Shown: positions 22,419 to 34,043 of the stretch, piece by piece
Layout of the letters: each line of letters opens with the position of its first letter
Position numbering within the stretch: the first letter of the stretch is position 1
Source: Narthecium ossifragum
Taxonomy: Eukaryota > Streptophyta > Magnoliopsida > Dioscoreales > Nartheciaceae
DNA: 64,000 nucleotides
Assembly (NCBI GenBank): GCA_963920575.1
Contig: OY986967.1
Coordinates: forward strand, 14,750,061-14,814,060
Reading direction: 5' to 3'
The notes under the pieces: model-generated
The model's input: the letters and a program-made list of their open reading frames with translations, nothing else
What the model was told of the DNA's origin: nothing
The model's database searches: none
Position numbers and translations under genes: made by a program

Positions 22419-24038
22419 TGATGGCGCTCAAATATGTCACGCACAGCTGTCGCGGTGCAGTATAGCATAAGAGAGGTCGAACCCACAGAGAGACAAGTAG
22501 GAAATATCCAGAAACACAGATAACAATATATTGAAAACAATTAAGAGCGTAAAAGTTAAGGAAATAGATTGAAGATGTAATGATAAGATAAAGTTAACGA
22601 AAGAAATCAAGATTTGAATGAGGCTAGGCTTCAGGAATCACTTCACTCGGATTTAGGTCCTTCTCTTCTCAACGGTTCATATGATACTCAGTTAAGGAAT
22701 TCACATTCCAATCACCTTAACCGGAAGATATGGAACTATAACCCTAAAAAATATATAAATGTCTCCTCCTACGATTAGTTCTTCCTTTTTATAGATCTAA
22801 CTTCATCCAACCAAACCTAAGAATACACGATACCGGCTGTCACTACAGGCAACGCGTAGCAAAAGTTCATCGGGACAAAGCCCTAACTCTATCTAACCGG
22901 ATCTCTAGGAATACACAATACCAAGTCACACAATCGGCAATGCATAGCAAAGATTCCTCGGGATAGAGCCCCAACGCTGTCTTACCATATCCCTAAGAAT
23001 ACAGAATAGCAATTGTCACTACGGGCAATGCATAGCAAAGGTCTCGCAAGACTCGGTAGGAGAATCAAAAGAGAAGACTATGGGATTATAAGATCATGAA
23101 AGAAACATGACTGGATTCATAATATTACTCATCCACATAGAAATCTATAATCTGAAAATAATATTTGAAGATCCAATACATAGAAAAGAGTTTAACAATG
23201 AAGATTAAAAACTATGAACCATTGTTGGAGAAGAAGCCCTAGTCCTCGCTAGATCATCCGTCCGCCATGCCCGCGGATTACTCGACCATGGATGAAGATT
23301 CCTTCATCTTCTTCCTTTGGGAAACGTCCAGAAAAGAGCCTCCAAAAACGTCCAAGAACTCCCTTTTGATTAACCCTAAGTTTCTTATTTATAGCCCCAA
23401 AGTCTCTCCATTCACGGATTATATCTAAATCATTAATTTTCTTCACTGGGAAAGTAGGATCGATCCCTCCCAGGGTGTCGGATCGATCCCTCTCATTAAA
23501 AACATCAATTTCTGGCTTCGCCCGTTTCGGATCGATCGGACTATAGGTGTCGGATCGATCGGACTCAGTAGGAGGGATGGAGGGATCGATCGGATTGTGT
23601 ACAACTGAAAAATATGTGTTCTGTCAGGTTTCTACATAATCGGATCGATCGGACTCTAGGTGTTGGATCAATCGGACTTTCCAGCGTATTTACTGTTTTG
23701 TCATCCAGACTGCGCCATTGGTACTAAAATTTCCGTAACTTCCTCTAGGAAACTCGGAATCACGAACTGTAAAATTCTCCAGAATCTAGACTTCAAAAAC
23801 TTTCCAACCATATATGGCACATCATCTTGTTCTTCATGAGCAGGTACAGTTTAATTTTTGAAGTTGATCCATATACTCTTTTCAGCTTCTTTTAGCTCCA
23901 ATTTCCTGCATTTTTCAAACAACTATGTGAAGCAACATATAGATATAAAAATAGTAGTAAAGATGTTGATTAAGGATAATAATCTAGCAATTGAGATGAT
24001 TATAAGGTTGTTTAGAGTGCACTTTCATGCACTCATCA
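22419..24038 (-). repeat. Element B 3' LTR
   Basis: 1,620 bp, minus strand: TGATGAGTGCATG at 24038 to GAGCGCCATCA at 22419. The GATCGATC array is at 23456-23680 and the TATA box (minus, TATAAATA) at 23386-23393. It is shorter than the 5' LTR mainly because the latter has a local ~60-bp duplication. Confidence 0.93.
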
Positions 24039-25317
24039 CACCCATTGCTAGTCTCTAGCAATTCAAAGCGCATAAACGATAATTAAGCACACCAACGGTT
24101 CAAGGATGTAGACATGCATGATAAAAATTCTACCTCATCAAGTCAATAGTGTTTCATACAGTACAGAGCATGATAACTTCTTATACTCATACACATTCTA
24201 CCAACATATGAAATCAACTTCTACACATCAAACATGCTAATCACCATCTAGAAGAACACATGTGAAGTGACAAATAAATGTTCCGTACAAAAGCAAGTTC
24301 TACCCACCATTAGTCCAAACACACTATTATCTTCATGACCAATCATCCAACCCTCACACTTTAAGTACAGCATGCTCTTTTTTTTTTTTTTTTTTTTTTT
24401 CAACTATCAGACACTTTGCCTTTTTACGCGAGCACTCTCCGCTTCTTGAGACGCAGAGACCCGGTTACTTAGCAAAACACTTAATAGTTTTTTTTATAGC
24501 TATAAGTGGCTCTACCTTTTTACGTGAGCTCCCTGCTTCCCGAAGCAAGAACACCCGGTTACTCAGTAGATCACTTAATAGTTGTTTAGGCGCAGCTTGA
24601 ACAAGCTCCAGAACTTTTTCTTTTTTTTTTTCTCTGCATGCAAAACTCAACACTAGCTAATTGTTTAGGCACAGCTTGATCAAGCTCCAGAACTTTTTCT
24701 TCTTCTTTTTCTCTGCATGCAATACTCAATACTAGCTAATGTTGAAATCATGGTCTTGATTGACATTAGTATGCTCATTCCTCTAGTAAGTATAATTACC
24801 ACTGCACATAAAGTGTTCGTGTGTGGATCACATGATGTTATACTTTCAGGTTATCACGCATGCAATTAATGTATTGGTCAATCCCTATGAAAGCAACATG
24901 CATAATAAGCATAAAAATTTCAGCTCGTGTACAATTTCTACTAACATAATCAAGTCAACACTATTAAACTCAATAAGGTAGCATGCATAAGGTCATGCAT
25001 GCCTACACCCCCCAACCTGAAATTCACATTGTCCTCAATGTGTGCTAATCATGTAAATAAGCAGAAGGGTGTTGGCTGAATTTTCATATATAGCATAAAT
25101 AAAAATAGAAATCGAAATAAGAGCGAGGCCACCTGACAGAATATCTGAAATCTTGCACAGAGCTCTCCATTGTAGCTGAATTTCACAAGCACGGAAGACG
25201 GAAGTTAAAGCATCCTAAAAGCATAAAATAGCAAACAAAAGCAAATGAGAATGAAAGCAAACAAACTAAAACAAACTAACCTAATCAAAAAGGGAAATGA
25301 TAGATAGTAGAAAGATC
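24039..25317 (-). other. Element B 3' non-coding region
   Basis: No ORF is supported. It contains an internal purine-rich block (minus strand 'gaggacaatgtgaatttcag' then 'ttggggggtg', about 25005-25045), a 23-T run at 24378-24400, the GTAACCGG/GCGTAAAA module twice (24419-24566), and a ~75-bp tandem repeat 'ttgtttaggcrcagcttga' (about 24582-24742). The polypurine tract next to the LTR is weak. Confidence 0.65.
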
Positions 25318-26644
25318 ATCCCTCGTAGGCAGGGTCTACGAGAGAAACGGTGTGCTCCTCAGGGTCCGCTTTCTCTGGAATCTATTTCAAATGCTGTCCA
25401 TTAACAGTAAACAGCCTCCCATCCTTTGGGTCTTCAACTTCCACTGCCCCATTCTCAAATATTCTACTAACGGTGAAGGGGCCAGTCCAACGTGATCTAA
25501 GCTTCCCAGGATGAAGATGCAGTCGTGCGTCATATAGATAAGCTTGTTGTCCGACTTTAAACATCTTTCGCAGGATCTTCTTGTCATGGTAGGCCATTGT
25601 CTTTGCCTTGAAGATCCGGGAGCTCTCATAAGCATCATTCCTGAGTTCCTCCTACTCAGACACCTGGAGTGTCCGTTCCTAACCTGCAGTATCCAAAGTA
25701 AAATTTAGTGACATAATAGCCCAATATGCCTTATGTTCTAATTCGACTGGAAGATGGCATGGTTTTCCATAAACAAGGCGAAACGGTGACATCCCCAGGG
25801 TAGTCTTGTAGGCAGTGCGATATGCCCACAACGCGTCTGATAGCCTCAAGGACCAGTCCTTTCGGTTGGGGCTCACTGTCTTCTCTAAGATTTGCTTGAT
25901 CTCCCTGTTGGCTAGTTCAGCTTGGCCATTCCTCTGTGGATGATAAGCAGTGGAAATCTTATGCGTAACTCCATACTTGCGCATCAAAGCCTCAAAGGAG
26001 CGATTACAAAAGTGTGATCCCTGGTCACTAATAATAACTCTAGGAGTACCAAACCGGGATAAAATATGCTCTTTAAGAAACTTGATGACAGTGGAATGAT
26101 CGTTATTCCTACATGCAATAGCCTCCACCCACTTAGAAACGTATTCCACAGCCAACAATATATATAAATAGCCAAAAATCTCTACAGCTTGAATGGGGTT
26201 CAAAGGCATCATATGTCTTCTAGATAAAGCTCCTAACGTTAGACATCTATCACAGGATTTGCAGAAAATGTTAACATCACGAAACATGGTAGGCCAGTAA
26301 AAACCACATTGAAGAATTTTAGCAGCAGTCTTTTTCATCGAAAAATGGCCTCCACATGCATGAGAGTGACAACATGTAATGATGCTTTCTATTTCATAAT
26401 ATGGGATACAACAACGCATAATCTGGTCAGGACAATACTTAAATAGACAAGGATCATCCCAATAAAATTTCTTTACTGCAACAAAAAATCTACGCTCATC
26501 ATGCGCACTCCAAAAGGAAGGGATCTCACCTGTCGCTAAGTAATTAACAATGTGCGCGTACCAGGGCAGCCGTGCAACTGAAAAGAGTTGCTCATCAGGG
26601 AAGTCATCCATAATTGGTGGCTCATTTTCCGCTACTTCCACCAT
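25318..26644 (-). pseudogene. pol: Element B integrase, catalytic Asp deleted
   Basis: The zinc-binding region ([18 protein letters not shown]) is followed by the core. The second and third DDE acids are present ([20 protein letters not shown]), but the segment carrying the first Asp (WGIDFMGPF in element C) is missing. VEIF is joined directly to [15 protein letters not shown] at 26173/26174, an in-frame loss of about 15 residues. The C-terminal module SRWTGPFTVSRIF lies near 25470-25510. Stops occur near 25678 and 25652. Strand transfer would be impossible with this protein, so the deletion came after integration or the copy was mobilised in trans. Confidence 0.88.
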
Positions 26645-27223
26645 CAACCTTGATAGGTGATCAGCGACAACGTTCTCCACGCCCTTTTTATCTTTGATGG
26701 AGATATCGAATTCCTGTAAGATTAATATCCAACGAATTAGGCGCGCCTTAGCATCCTTCTTGGTGAGAAGGTACTTAAGCGTGGCATGATCAGTGAAAAT
26801 AGTGATAGGGGAACCAATCAAATAAGCACGAAACTTGTCTAACGCAAAGACTATAGCTAACAGTTCTTTCTCAGTGGTAGAATAATTCATCTGTGCATTA
26901 TTCAAGGTTCGGCTAGCATAATGAATAACATGAAGTTTATTATCTTTTCGCTACCTTAAAACAGCTCCTACAGCAAAATCACTTGCATCACACATCAATT
27001 CAAAAGGAAGGCTCCAATCGGGTGGTTGCACAATAGGTGCGGAAGTCAATTTACCAATCAAGGCTTGAAAAGCCTCTTGACAAGCAATAGTCCACTCAAA
27101 AGAGGTATCCTTTATCAAAAGATTACACAAAGGATGAGCAATAGCAGAAAAATTTTGAATGAATCTCCTGTAAAAACCAGCATGCCCTAGAAAGGATCTA
27201 ACATCTTTAACAGTCTTTGGCAC
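26645..27223 (-). pseudogene. pol: Element B RNase H
   Basis: This covers the RT connection (FLGHAGFYRRFIQNFS) and RNase H with Asp in FELMCDASDFAVGAVL, Glu in [13 protein letters not shown], Asp in [10 protein letters not shown] and the terminal [14 protein letters not shown] stop near 26950 replaces a Gln codon. The enzyme degrades the RNA strand during reverse transcription inside particles. Apart from the stop, the catalytic residues are intact. Confidence 0.88.
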
Positions 27224-27838
27224 ATGAAGCTTTGAGATGAGATCAATTTTTTATCGATCTACCTCAATGCCTTTGGAAGAGACAATATAGCCCAACACAA
27301 TGCCTGAGGGCACCATGAACTGACACTTTTCCCAATTAAGCACAAAGTGCTTCTCTTCACACCTGACCAAGACTCTCTTTAAGTTTTGCAAGCATGCATC
27401 AAAAGTATTACCAAATACAATCAAGTCATCCATATATACTTTCATACATTCCTCGATCATATCAGCAAACATACTCATCATACAACGCTGAAAAGTAGCA
27501 GGAGCATTACATAATCCAAATGGCATTCTTCGGAAAGCATAAGTTCCAAAAGAACATGTAAAAGTAGTTTTTTCCTGATCTTCTAAAGCAATCTCAATCT
27601 GATAATATCCAGAATAACCATCAAGAAAACAATAAAAAGAATGTCCAGCTACTCTTTCTAAAATCTGGTCTAGAAAAGGCAATGGAAAATGATCCTTACG
27701 GGTGGCAGCATTCAATTTTCTATAATCTATACACATACGCCATCCTGTCACCAATTTAGTGGGGACAAAGTCTCCACTTTCATTTTTAACAACGGTGACA
27801 CCAGATTTTTTTGGTACAACCTGCGTAGGGTCACCCAT
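27224..27838 (-). pseudogene. pol: Element B reverse transcriptase
   Basis: RT motifs in order: WRMCIDYRKLNAAT, DHFPLPFLDQIL, FLDGYSGYYQIEI, TTFTCSFGTYAFRRMPFGL, NAPATFQRCM and the active site VYMDDLIVFG, then LGYIVSSKGIEVD. A TAA stop follows EVDR at about 27251. At the N-terminal side the frame shifts by one base near 27835 relative to the protease frame. It copied genomic RNA into cDNA. Spacing and motif set are those of Athila elements. Confidence 0.93.
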
Positions 27839-28926
27839 TTGCTATCAGCAATAGGATAGATAATCCCTGCATCTAATAATTTCAACACTTCAGTTTTTAC
27901 TACCTCTTTCATTGTAGGGTTCAACCTACGCTGAGGATCCCTACGAGGTACATCCCCTTGTTCAAGATTAATCATATGGGAACATATCAAGGGACTAATA
28001 CCTTTCAGATCTGCTATACTCCATCCAATAGCTGATTTATGGTCATTTAAAACGCTAAGTAATTTCTCACCTTGCTCTGCAGTTAATGCTGAAGAAATAA
28101 TAACTGGGTATGTATCACCTGGACCAAGATAGGCATGCTTCAATCCTTGAGGAAGTGGCTTCAAGTCCAGCTTGGGCGGCTCTATGGATGATGGTGTTGG
28201 TGGCTGTCCTCTTTCTGGCAATTCTTCAAACTTTGGATTCCATGGACCTGCAAAGGAACAATCTTCCAAATTTTTGCACATACCATCATCATCAATATTT
28301 TCATCCAAATCTAATTCAAGAGAATTAATTTCAGTTGTAGCAAACTCCTCTTCAGTGAGCAAATCAATCTGGTAAGTCTGCTGGCATTCATCATCCTCAT
28401 CAGGCTGCTTAGCAACATTAAAAACATTAATTTCTAAAGTGATATTCCCAAAAGTTAACTTCATTAAACCATTCCTGCAATTAATTATAGCATTAGCAGT
28501 AGCAAGAAACGGTCTACCTAAAATAATACGAATTCTAGAATCAGCAGTTACTACAGCCTGAGTATCCAAGACTAAGAAATCAACAGGATAATAAAATTTA
28601 TCTATTTGAACAAGCACATCCTCTACTACTCCTCGTGGAGTTTTCGTGGATCTATCTGCCAATTGCAAAATCACAGATGTCGATTTAATCTGTCCTAAAC
28701 CAAGTTGCAAGTAAATAGAATATGGCATCAAATTAACACTTGCACCAAGATCTAGTAAAGCTTGTCCTACTTCATGCTCTCCAAGGAAACAAGACACAGT
28801 AGGACAGCCAGGATCCTTATATTTAGGAGGAATCCTATGCTGAAGCAATGCACTAACCTGCTCTGTTAAAAATGCAGTTTTCTTTACATGATGTCGTCTC
28901 TTCATAGTGCATAAATCTTTAATCAC
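27839..28926 (-). pseudogene. pol: Element B aspartic protease and linker to RT
   Basis: The retroviral-type aspartic protease carries ALLDLGASVNLMPYSIY (catalytic Asp within DLGA; Athila proteases have DLG rather than DTG) and the flap/helix signature ILGRPFLATANAIINC. An acidic linker and the RT N-terminus follow, ending DAGIIYPIADSKW. The frame is lost by a one-base shift near 27835. The protease matures Gag-Pol. It joins gag after a short non-conserved stretch (28927-29004) with two stops. Confidence 0.9.
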
Positions 28927-29004
28927 TTTAGCATATGTAGGAATTTACTTAATAACATGCAAAAGAGGAAGGTTTACCTTAACCTGCCGAAGATGCTCCA
29001 AAAT

Positions 29005-30667
29005 CTAGCTATTGGGCTCCATAGTAAATTTAGTGGATTTCAATGCCTGAGGGAAAGGGACTCGTACCTTAAAGTCACCTGGCGTAGGGCCATCTGGATG
29101 ATCGGCCTCTGCATGGTTCTCATCAATGCGGTCCTCTTCTTCAACAGCAATAGGAGGTTCGGTGGGCCCTTGTGAAGGGCTTTTTGTTGTTTTCCCGCTT
29201 CTTGTAGTTACGGTGTTCATCTCCTTCACATTATTTTGCTCAGCACTAGATACCTGCGTTTGTTGAGGTTGAGCTGGGAACTTCCCTCGTTCATGCACGC
29301 TCAAAGAATTTATCTGCTTTGTGATCTGGCTCTTGATCTCTTGAACATCCTCCTTTCTTTCCTTAGATTCCTGCACAATCATGGATTTCAATTCCTGTAA
29401 ATTGTCATTAAATGTAGGCCTAGGAAAACCAGATGTATTATAAGGAGGGTTAGAAAAAGGCTTATTAGGTGGTGGTTGATGATGCTCGTTGCTTTGTGGA
29501 GCGTTCGACTTCCAGCTGAAGTTTGGATGCTCTCGCCATCCTGGATTATACGTCTCTGAGTAGGGAGTGTACGGCCTCCTGAATCCACCTACAGTGTTGC
29601 AATGCTCGTCGTACACACCTCTCATCTCAGCATAGGTGGGGCAATCATCAATCTGGTGGTCCACGCCTTGGCAGATCGCACACGGCCCAGCTGGCCTTGT
29701 AGGTTCATTATATGGAGAGGTCCGGGCTGCCATCATATCTATGGTCTTTAATAGCTCCATCTCCCTTGTTAGACTCTCCACTTTAGCCTTGAGTGCATCC
29801 TCCTCCCGCAGCTGATAAATTCCTCCACCTGGTTGCTGCGGTGGTGGTCTGGCCCTGTTTGTACTTTCTGCTGCACTCGGTCCAGTCCATGTATGAGCTT
29901 TCTCAGCAAGCTCAGTCAAGTATTCAATTGCTGCATTAGGATCTTTTTGCAAAAATTCACCATTACACATCATCTCAACAAATTGACGTTCTCTAACAGT
30001 TAAACCATCATAGAAATAACTAACAAGACGCCAACTTTCATATCCATGATGGGGACATAAATTCAACATGTCTTTAAATCGTTCCCACGCCTGATACAAA
30101 GTTTCACTATCCTTCTGTGTGAAGGTCGAAATATGTCTCTTAAGTGCGTTGGTTTTGTGTTGTGGGAAATACTTGTTGAAAAATATCGGTGTCATTTCAG
30201 CCCAAGATCATATAGATTGTGGCCTCAAGGAATATAACCAACTCTTTGCTCTATCCTTCAGTGAGAAGGGAAAGAACTTAAGTCGGATCATATCTAGTGC
30301 ACCTGGTTGGCCATGGAAAGTCGCTACTACTTCCTCAAACTCCCTAATATGCACATATGGATTTTCATTTTCCAACCCATGAAAGGTAGGAAGCAACTGA
30401 ATCATGCCAGGTTTAAAGTCAACATGTGCTGCATTAGGTGGGTGGAAACATGATGCATGAAGGTGTAGCAGTGCGTGTTGGATGCAAATATTCTTGCAAA
30501 CTCCTAGGAGCTTATTGTTCCTCTTGCTCAGCCATAATGAAAGTATGATGTGACGTTTGTGACTGTGCGTCAAAAAGATCAGCAATATTTGTCTCACTAT
30601 CAGAAGTTTTAGAATCACCCTCGGGACGTCTAGCAAATCTGCCTAGTTCGTCTCTATACCAAGGCAT
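29005..30667 (-). pseudogene. gag: Element B gag with CCHC zinc knuckle
   Basis: The likely start is ATG at 30667 (MPWYRDELGRFARR). The capsid region has LPTFHGLENENPYVHIREF, FFPFSLKDRAKSWLYSL and the retrotrans_gag block RHISTFTQKDSETLYQAWERF with YFYDGLT. A Pro-rich linker and the zinc knuckle CAICQGVDHQIDDC (C-x2-C-x4-H-x4-C, about 29655-29695) follow, then a charged tail. Defects are TAA near 30512, a one-base shift near 30425 and TGA near 30208 (CGA to TGA). Gag forms the cytoplasmic particle and binds RNA through the knuckle. The open 396-codon stretch 29005-30195 holds the C-terminal half. Confidence 0.9.
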
Positions 30668-30901
30668 ACACCAACAAACACACAATCCAAAAGATGCAAA
30701 CCAACTAAAGAAAATAAGCAAAAAACAATAATTCAAATTAAGCTTACTAACTAAAACCAAATAAAAGAAAACAATCCTAATATAGAAGGAAAATCAAAGC
30801 CGAAATAAAGAAGTAAAAACTAAAGAAAATGAACGAAGTTACCGCTTTTTTTTATGTCTACAATCACTGTAATCTGATTCTAGCGCTTTTCTGAACCGTC
30901 T
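30668..30901 (-). other. Element B 5' leader
   Basis: Untranslated leader between the primer-binding site and the gag start; A/T-rich, with no ORF supported. Confidence 0.6.
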
Positions 30902-30918
30902 CCCCGGCAACGGTGCCA
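30902..30918 (-). promoter_or_regulatory. Element B primer-binding site (tRNA-Asp, one mismatch)
   Basis: The minus strand reads TGGCACCGTTGCCGGGG. It is complementary to the plant tRNA-Asp 3' end at 16 of 17 positions (element E has TGGCGCC, here TGGCACC). It lies 5 bp from the LTR end at 30924. Confidence 0.9.
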
Positions 30919-30923
30919 ATTTT

Positions 30924-32607
30924 TGATGTCGCTCAAATGTGTCACGCACAGCGGTCACGGTGCAGTACAGCATAAGAGAGGTCGAACCCACAGAGAGACA
31001 AGTAGGAAAGATCCAAAAACACAGATAACAACATATTGAAAACAATTAAGAGCGTAAAAGTTAAGCAAATATATTTGAATGATAAGATAAAGTTAAGCAA
31101 ATATATTTGAATGAGCGTAAAAGTTAAGCAAATAGATCGAAGATGTAATGATAAGATAAAGTTAAAGAAAGAAATCAAGATTTGAATGAGGCTAGGCTTC
31201 AGGAATCACTTCACTCGGATTTAGGTCCTTCTCTTCTCAACGGTTCATATGATACTCAGTTAAGGGATTCACATTCCAATCACCTTAACCGGAAGATATG
31301 AAACTATAACCCTAAAAAAATATATAAATGTCTCCTCCTACAATTAGTTCTTCCTTTTTATAGTTCTAACTTCATCCAACCAAACCTAAAAATACACGAT
31401 ACCGGCTGTCACTACAGGCAACGCGTAGCAAAAGTTCATCGGGACAAAGCCCTAAATCTATCTAACCGGATCTCTAAGAATACACAATACCAACTCTCAC
31501 AATCGGCAATGCATAGCAAAGATTCCTCGGGATAGAGCCCCAACCTTGTCTTACCAGATCCCTAAGAATACACAATACCAGTTGTCACTATGGGCAATAC
31601 ATAGCAAAGGTCTCGCAAGACTCGGTAGGAGAATCAAAAGAGAAGACTATGGGATTATATGATCATGAAAGAAGCATGACTGGATTCATAATATTACTAA
31701 TCCACATAGAAATCTATAATCTGAAAATAATATTTGAAGATCCAATACTTAGAAAAGAGTTTAACAATGAAGATTAAAAACTATTAACCATTGTTGGAGA
31801 AGAAGCCCTAGTCCTCGCTAGATCATCCGTTCGCCATGCCCGCGGATTACTCGGCCATGGATGGAGATTCCTTCATCTTCTTCCTTTGGGAAACGTCCAG
31901 AAAAGAGCCTCCAAAAACATCCAAGAACTCCCTTTTGATTAACCCTAAGTTTCTTATTTATAGCCCCAAAGTCTCTCCATTCACGGACTATATCTAAACC
32001 GTTGATTTTCTTCACTGGGAAAGTAGGATCGATCCCTCCCAGGGTGTCGGATCGATCCCTCTCATTAAAAACATCAATTTCTAGCTTCGCCCGAGTCGCA
32101 TCGATCGGACTATAGGTGTCGGATCGATCAGACTCAGTAGGAGGGATGGAGGGATCGATCGGACTGTGTACAGCTAAAAAATATGTGTTATGTCAGGTTT
32201 CTGCATAGTCGGATCGATCGGACTCTAGGTGTCGAATCGATCGGACTTTCCAGCGTATTTACTGTTTTGTCATCCAGACTGCGCCATTGGTACTAAAATT
32301 GCCGTAACTTCCATTAGGAAACTCGGAATCACGAACCGTAAAATTCTCCAGAATCTAAACTTCAAGAGGTTTCCAACCATGTATGGCACATCATCTGTTT
32401 CTTCATGAGCAGGTACAGTTTAATTTTTGAAGTTGATCCATATACTCTTTTCAGCTTTTTTTAGCTCCAATTTCCTGCATTTTCCAAACAACTATGTGAA
32501 GCAATATATAGATATAAAAATAGTAGTAAAGATGTTGATTAAGGATAATAATCTAGCAATTGAGATGGTTATAAGGTTGTTCAGAGTGCACTTTGATGCA
32601 CTCATCA
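30924..32607 (-). repeat. Element B 5' LTR
   Basis: 1,684 bp, TGATGAGTGCATC at 32607 to GAGCGACATCA at 30924. The array of GATCGATC words is at 32026-32250 and TATA (minus) at 31955-31962. A local duplication of 'taaagttaagcaaatatatttgaatg' type sequence at about 31060-31140 is absent from the 3' LTR. Confidence 0.93.
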
Positions 32608-32724
32608 CCACCCAGGGGTTTAAAGACTTGTTGCACATGCTAAGTGTAATAGTTAGATTTACTGCTTGAATTTTAATTCTTGTTTGCTTTGCTCGAGGAC
32701 TAGTAAAGATCAAGTTAGAGGGTG
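32608..32724 (+). other. Element C end of internal region and polypurine tract
   Basis: It continues the host sequence after the CCACC duplication. 'caggggtttaaagacttgttgcacatgc' type sequence also occurs at 61405-61440. It ends 'gatcaagttagagggtg' immediately before the LTR terminus TGATAAG, a degenerate polypurine tract. Confidence 0.7.
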
Positions 32725-32891
32725 TGATAAGATTTGAAAAGTGCACAAAACACCCGTCTTATTTGGCTTTGTTGGTCTCCGAGCAATGCTTCACTGGCTA
32801 CTTTTATCCCGTTTCAGGTATAACATATCATATTACGAGTTAGAGCAACTTTTGAGCTAAAAGAAGCATATTCGGGCAATTCAAACATGAA

Positions 32892-33193
32892 GGATTGATC
32901 TTCCTCTATTGAAGGGATCGATCCTACTCGACCAACAACGGGGCAAAGAACAAACATAAAGGGATCGATGTTCCTTCAAAGGACGGATCGATCCTCCACG
33001 GGACGTAGCAGGACAAGAATAGCAAGATCGATCCTACTCGATTAGTAGGATCGATCGTTCCCGGGGCGTCACCAGCAATTGAAGATGGTACGATCGAACC
33101 TACTCCTTGGAGGGATCGATCTGTTGCGACATGGAAAGAAGATCAACGGCTCAAATCTAATCCGTAGGAGGATGTTTTCCTAGGCTATAAATA
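32892..33193 (+). promoter_or_regulatory. Element C U3 promoter: GATCGATC array plus TATA box
   Basis: Words such as GGGATCGATCCTAC and AGGATCGATCGTTC alternate every 20-45 bp, ending about 65 bp upstream of GGCTATAAATAG (TATA 33186-33193). Same layout as in families A and B, although the surrounding U3 sequence is different. Confidence 0.62.
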
Positions 33194-34043
33194 GTAAGTT
33201 TTTAGGGATTTTTGGGGGCTTTTCCTGGACCTTTTGGGGAGAGTTTTCTTGTCCATGTTTGGAACTTTTCTTTGAAGATTCTTTGGAGGGGATTCATGAC
33301 GGAAGGAGTTCATCGACTTTCATCTATCGATCGACCCCTAAAGATGAGTAGCTAAAACCCTAGCCATGGGATTCTTATGATGTAACTAGGGTTTTTATTA
33401 GGGATTCCTTAGATATAAGGCTTGTTTACATTGTTGATTGGCTTATATGGATTGATTTCTATTTCTTTTATACCTTGGTGTCGATTTCTTGCTTGGTGTA
33501 TGGATTGTTCTCGTTTGCACTTGATTCCGGAGCTTGTGTATGCTAGAGCTTGGATTTAATTCATCTAAATAAGAGGACCATGCTAGTCCCAAGCTATCTC
33601 AGATGAAATCTTCTTCGTGATTAGGGATTGTATAGTGCTAGAACCACTATAGTAGTGCTAGTCCCACTACGTTCTATCTCTAATCCTTCGTACATCCTAT
33701 CTTTGTAGATTTAACCATCAAGATGCTAACCCATCTTGATCTTACACCTAAAACCATATCTGTACTTGTACTTGTGATGAATTCATCCTGATAAGAGGGT
33801 TCATTAGCAGTCAATCCGACTCGACCAACTGGACCCGAACCCATAAGAGAAACCAAACTGGTTCAGCCTCTTTCCTAGTTTCGCTTGAACTTCCCTAGTT
33901 CAAACTAGAGTATTTGATTAGGATTTATCATTAGTCTTTTATATTTAATTGAGTCCAAGTTGATATTTGAGTTAGTTAGTTGAGTTGAGTCTGAAAGCAT
34001 TATTACTTGCTAATTAAGCAAGGGGGTTTTTTAGTTGGATTAG

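Larger units (their letters stand above)
22419..32607 (-). mobile_element. Element B: full-length Athila-like Ty3/gypsy retrotransposon, TSD CCACC
   Basis: The 5' LTR is at the right (30924-32607) and the 3' LTR at the left (22419-24038). The tRNA-Asp-type primer-binding site is at 30902-30918, followed by gag, protease, RT, RNase H and integrase in Ty3/gypsy order. TSD CCACC lies at 22414-22418 and 32608-32612, total 10,189 bp. The uninterrupted site is visible in the paralogue near 61400. The protease motif and RT motifs are Athila-type. The element is dead: at least five in-frame stops, two or more frameshifts and a catalytic deletion in integrase. Confidence 0.95.

Noticed and set aside
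22419..24038. Solo LTR B at 22419 as an independent insertion
   Set aside because: The CCACC duplication pairs its left edge with 32608-32612, so it is the 3' LTR of the full element.
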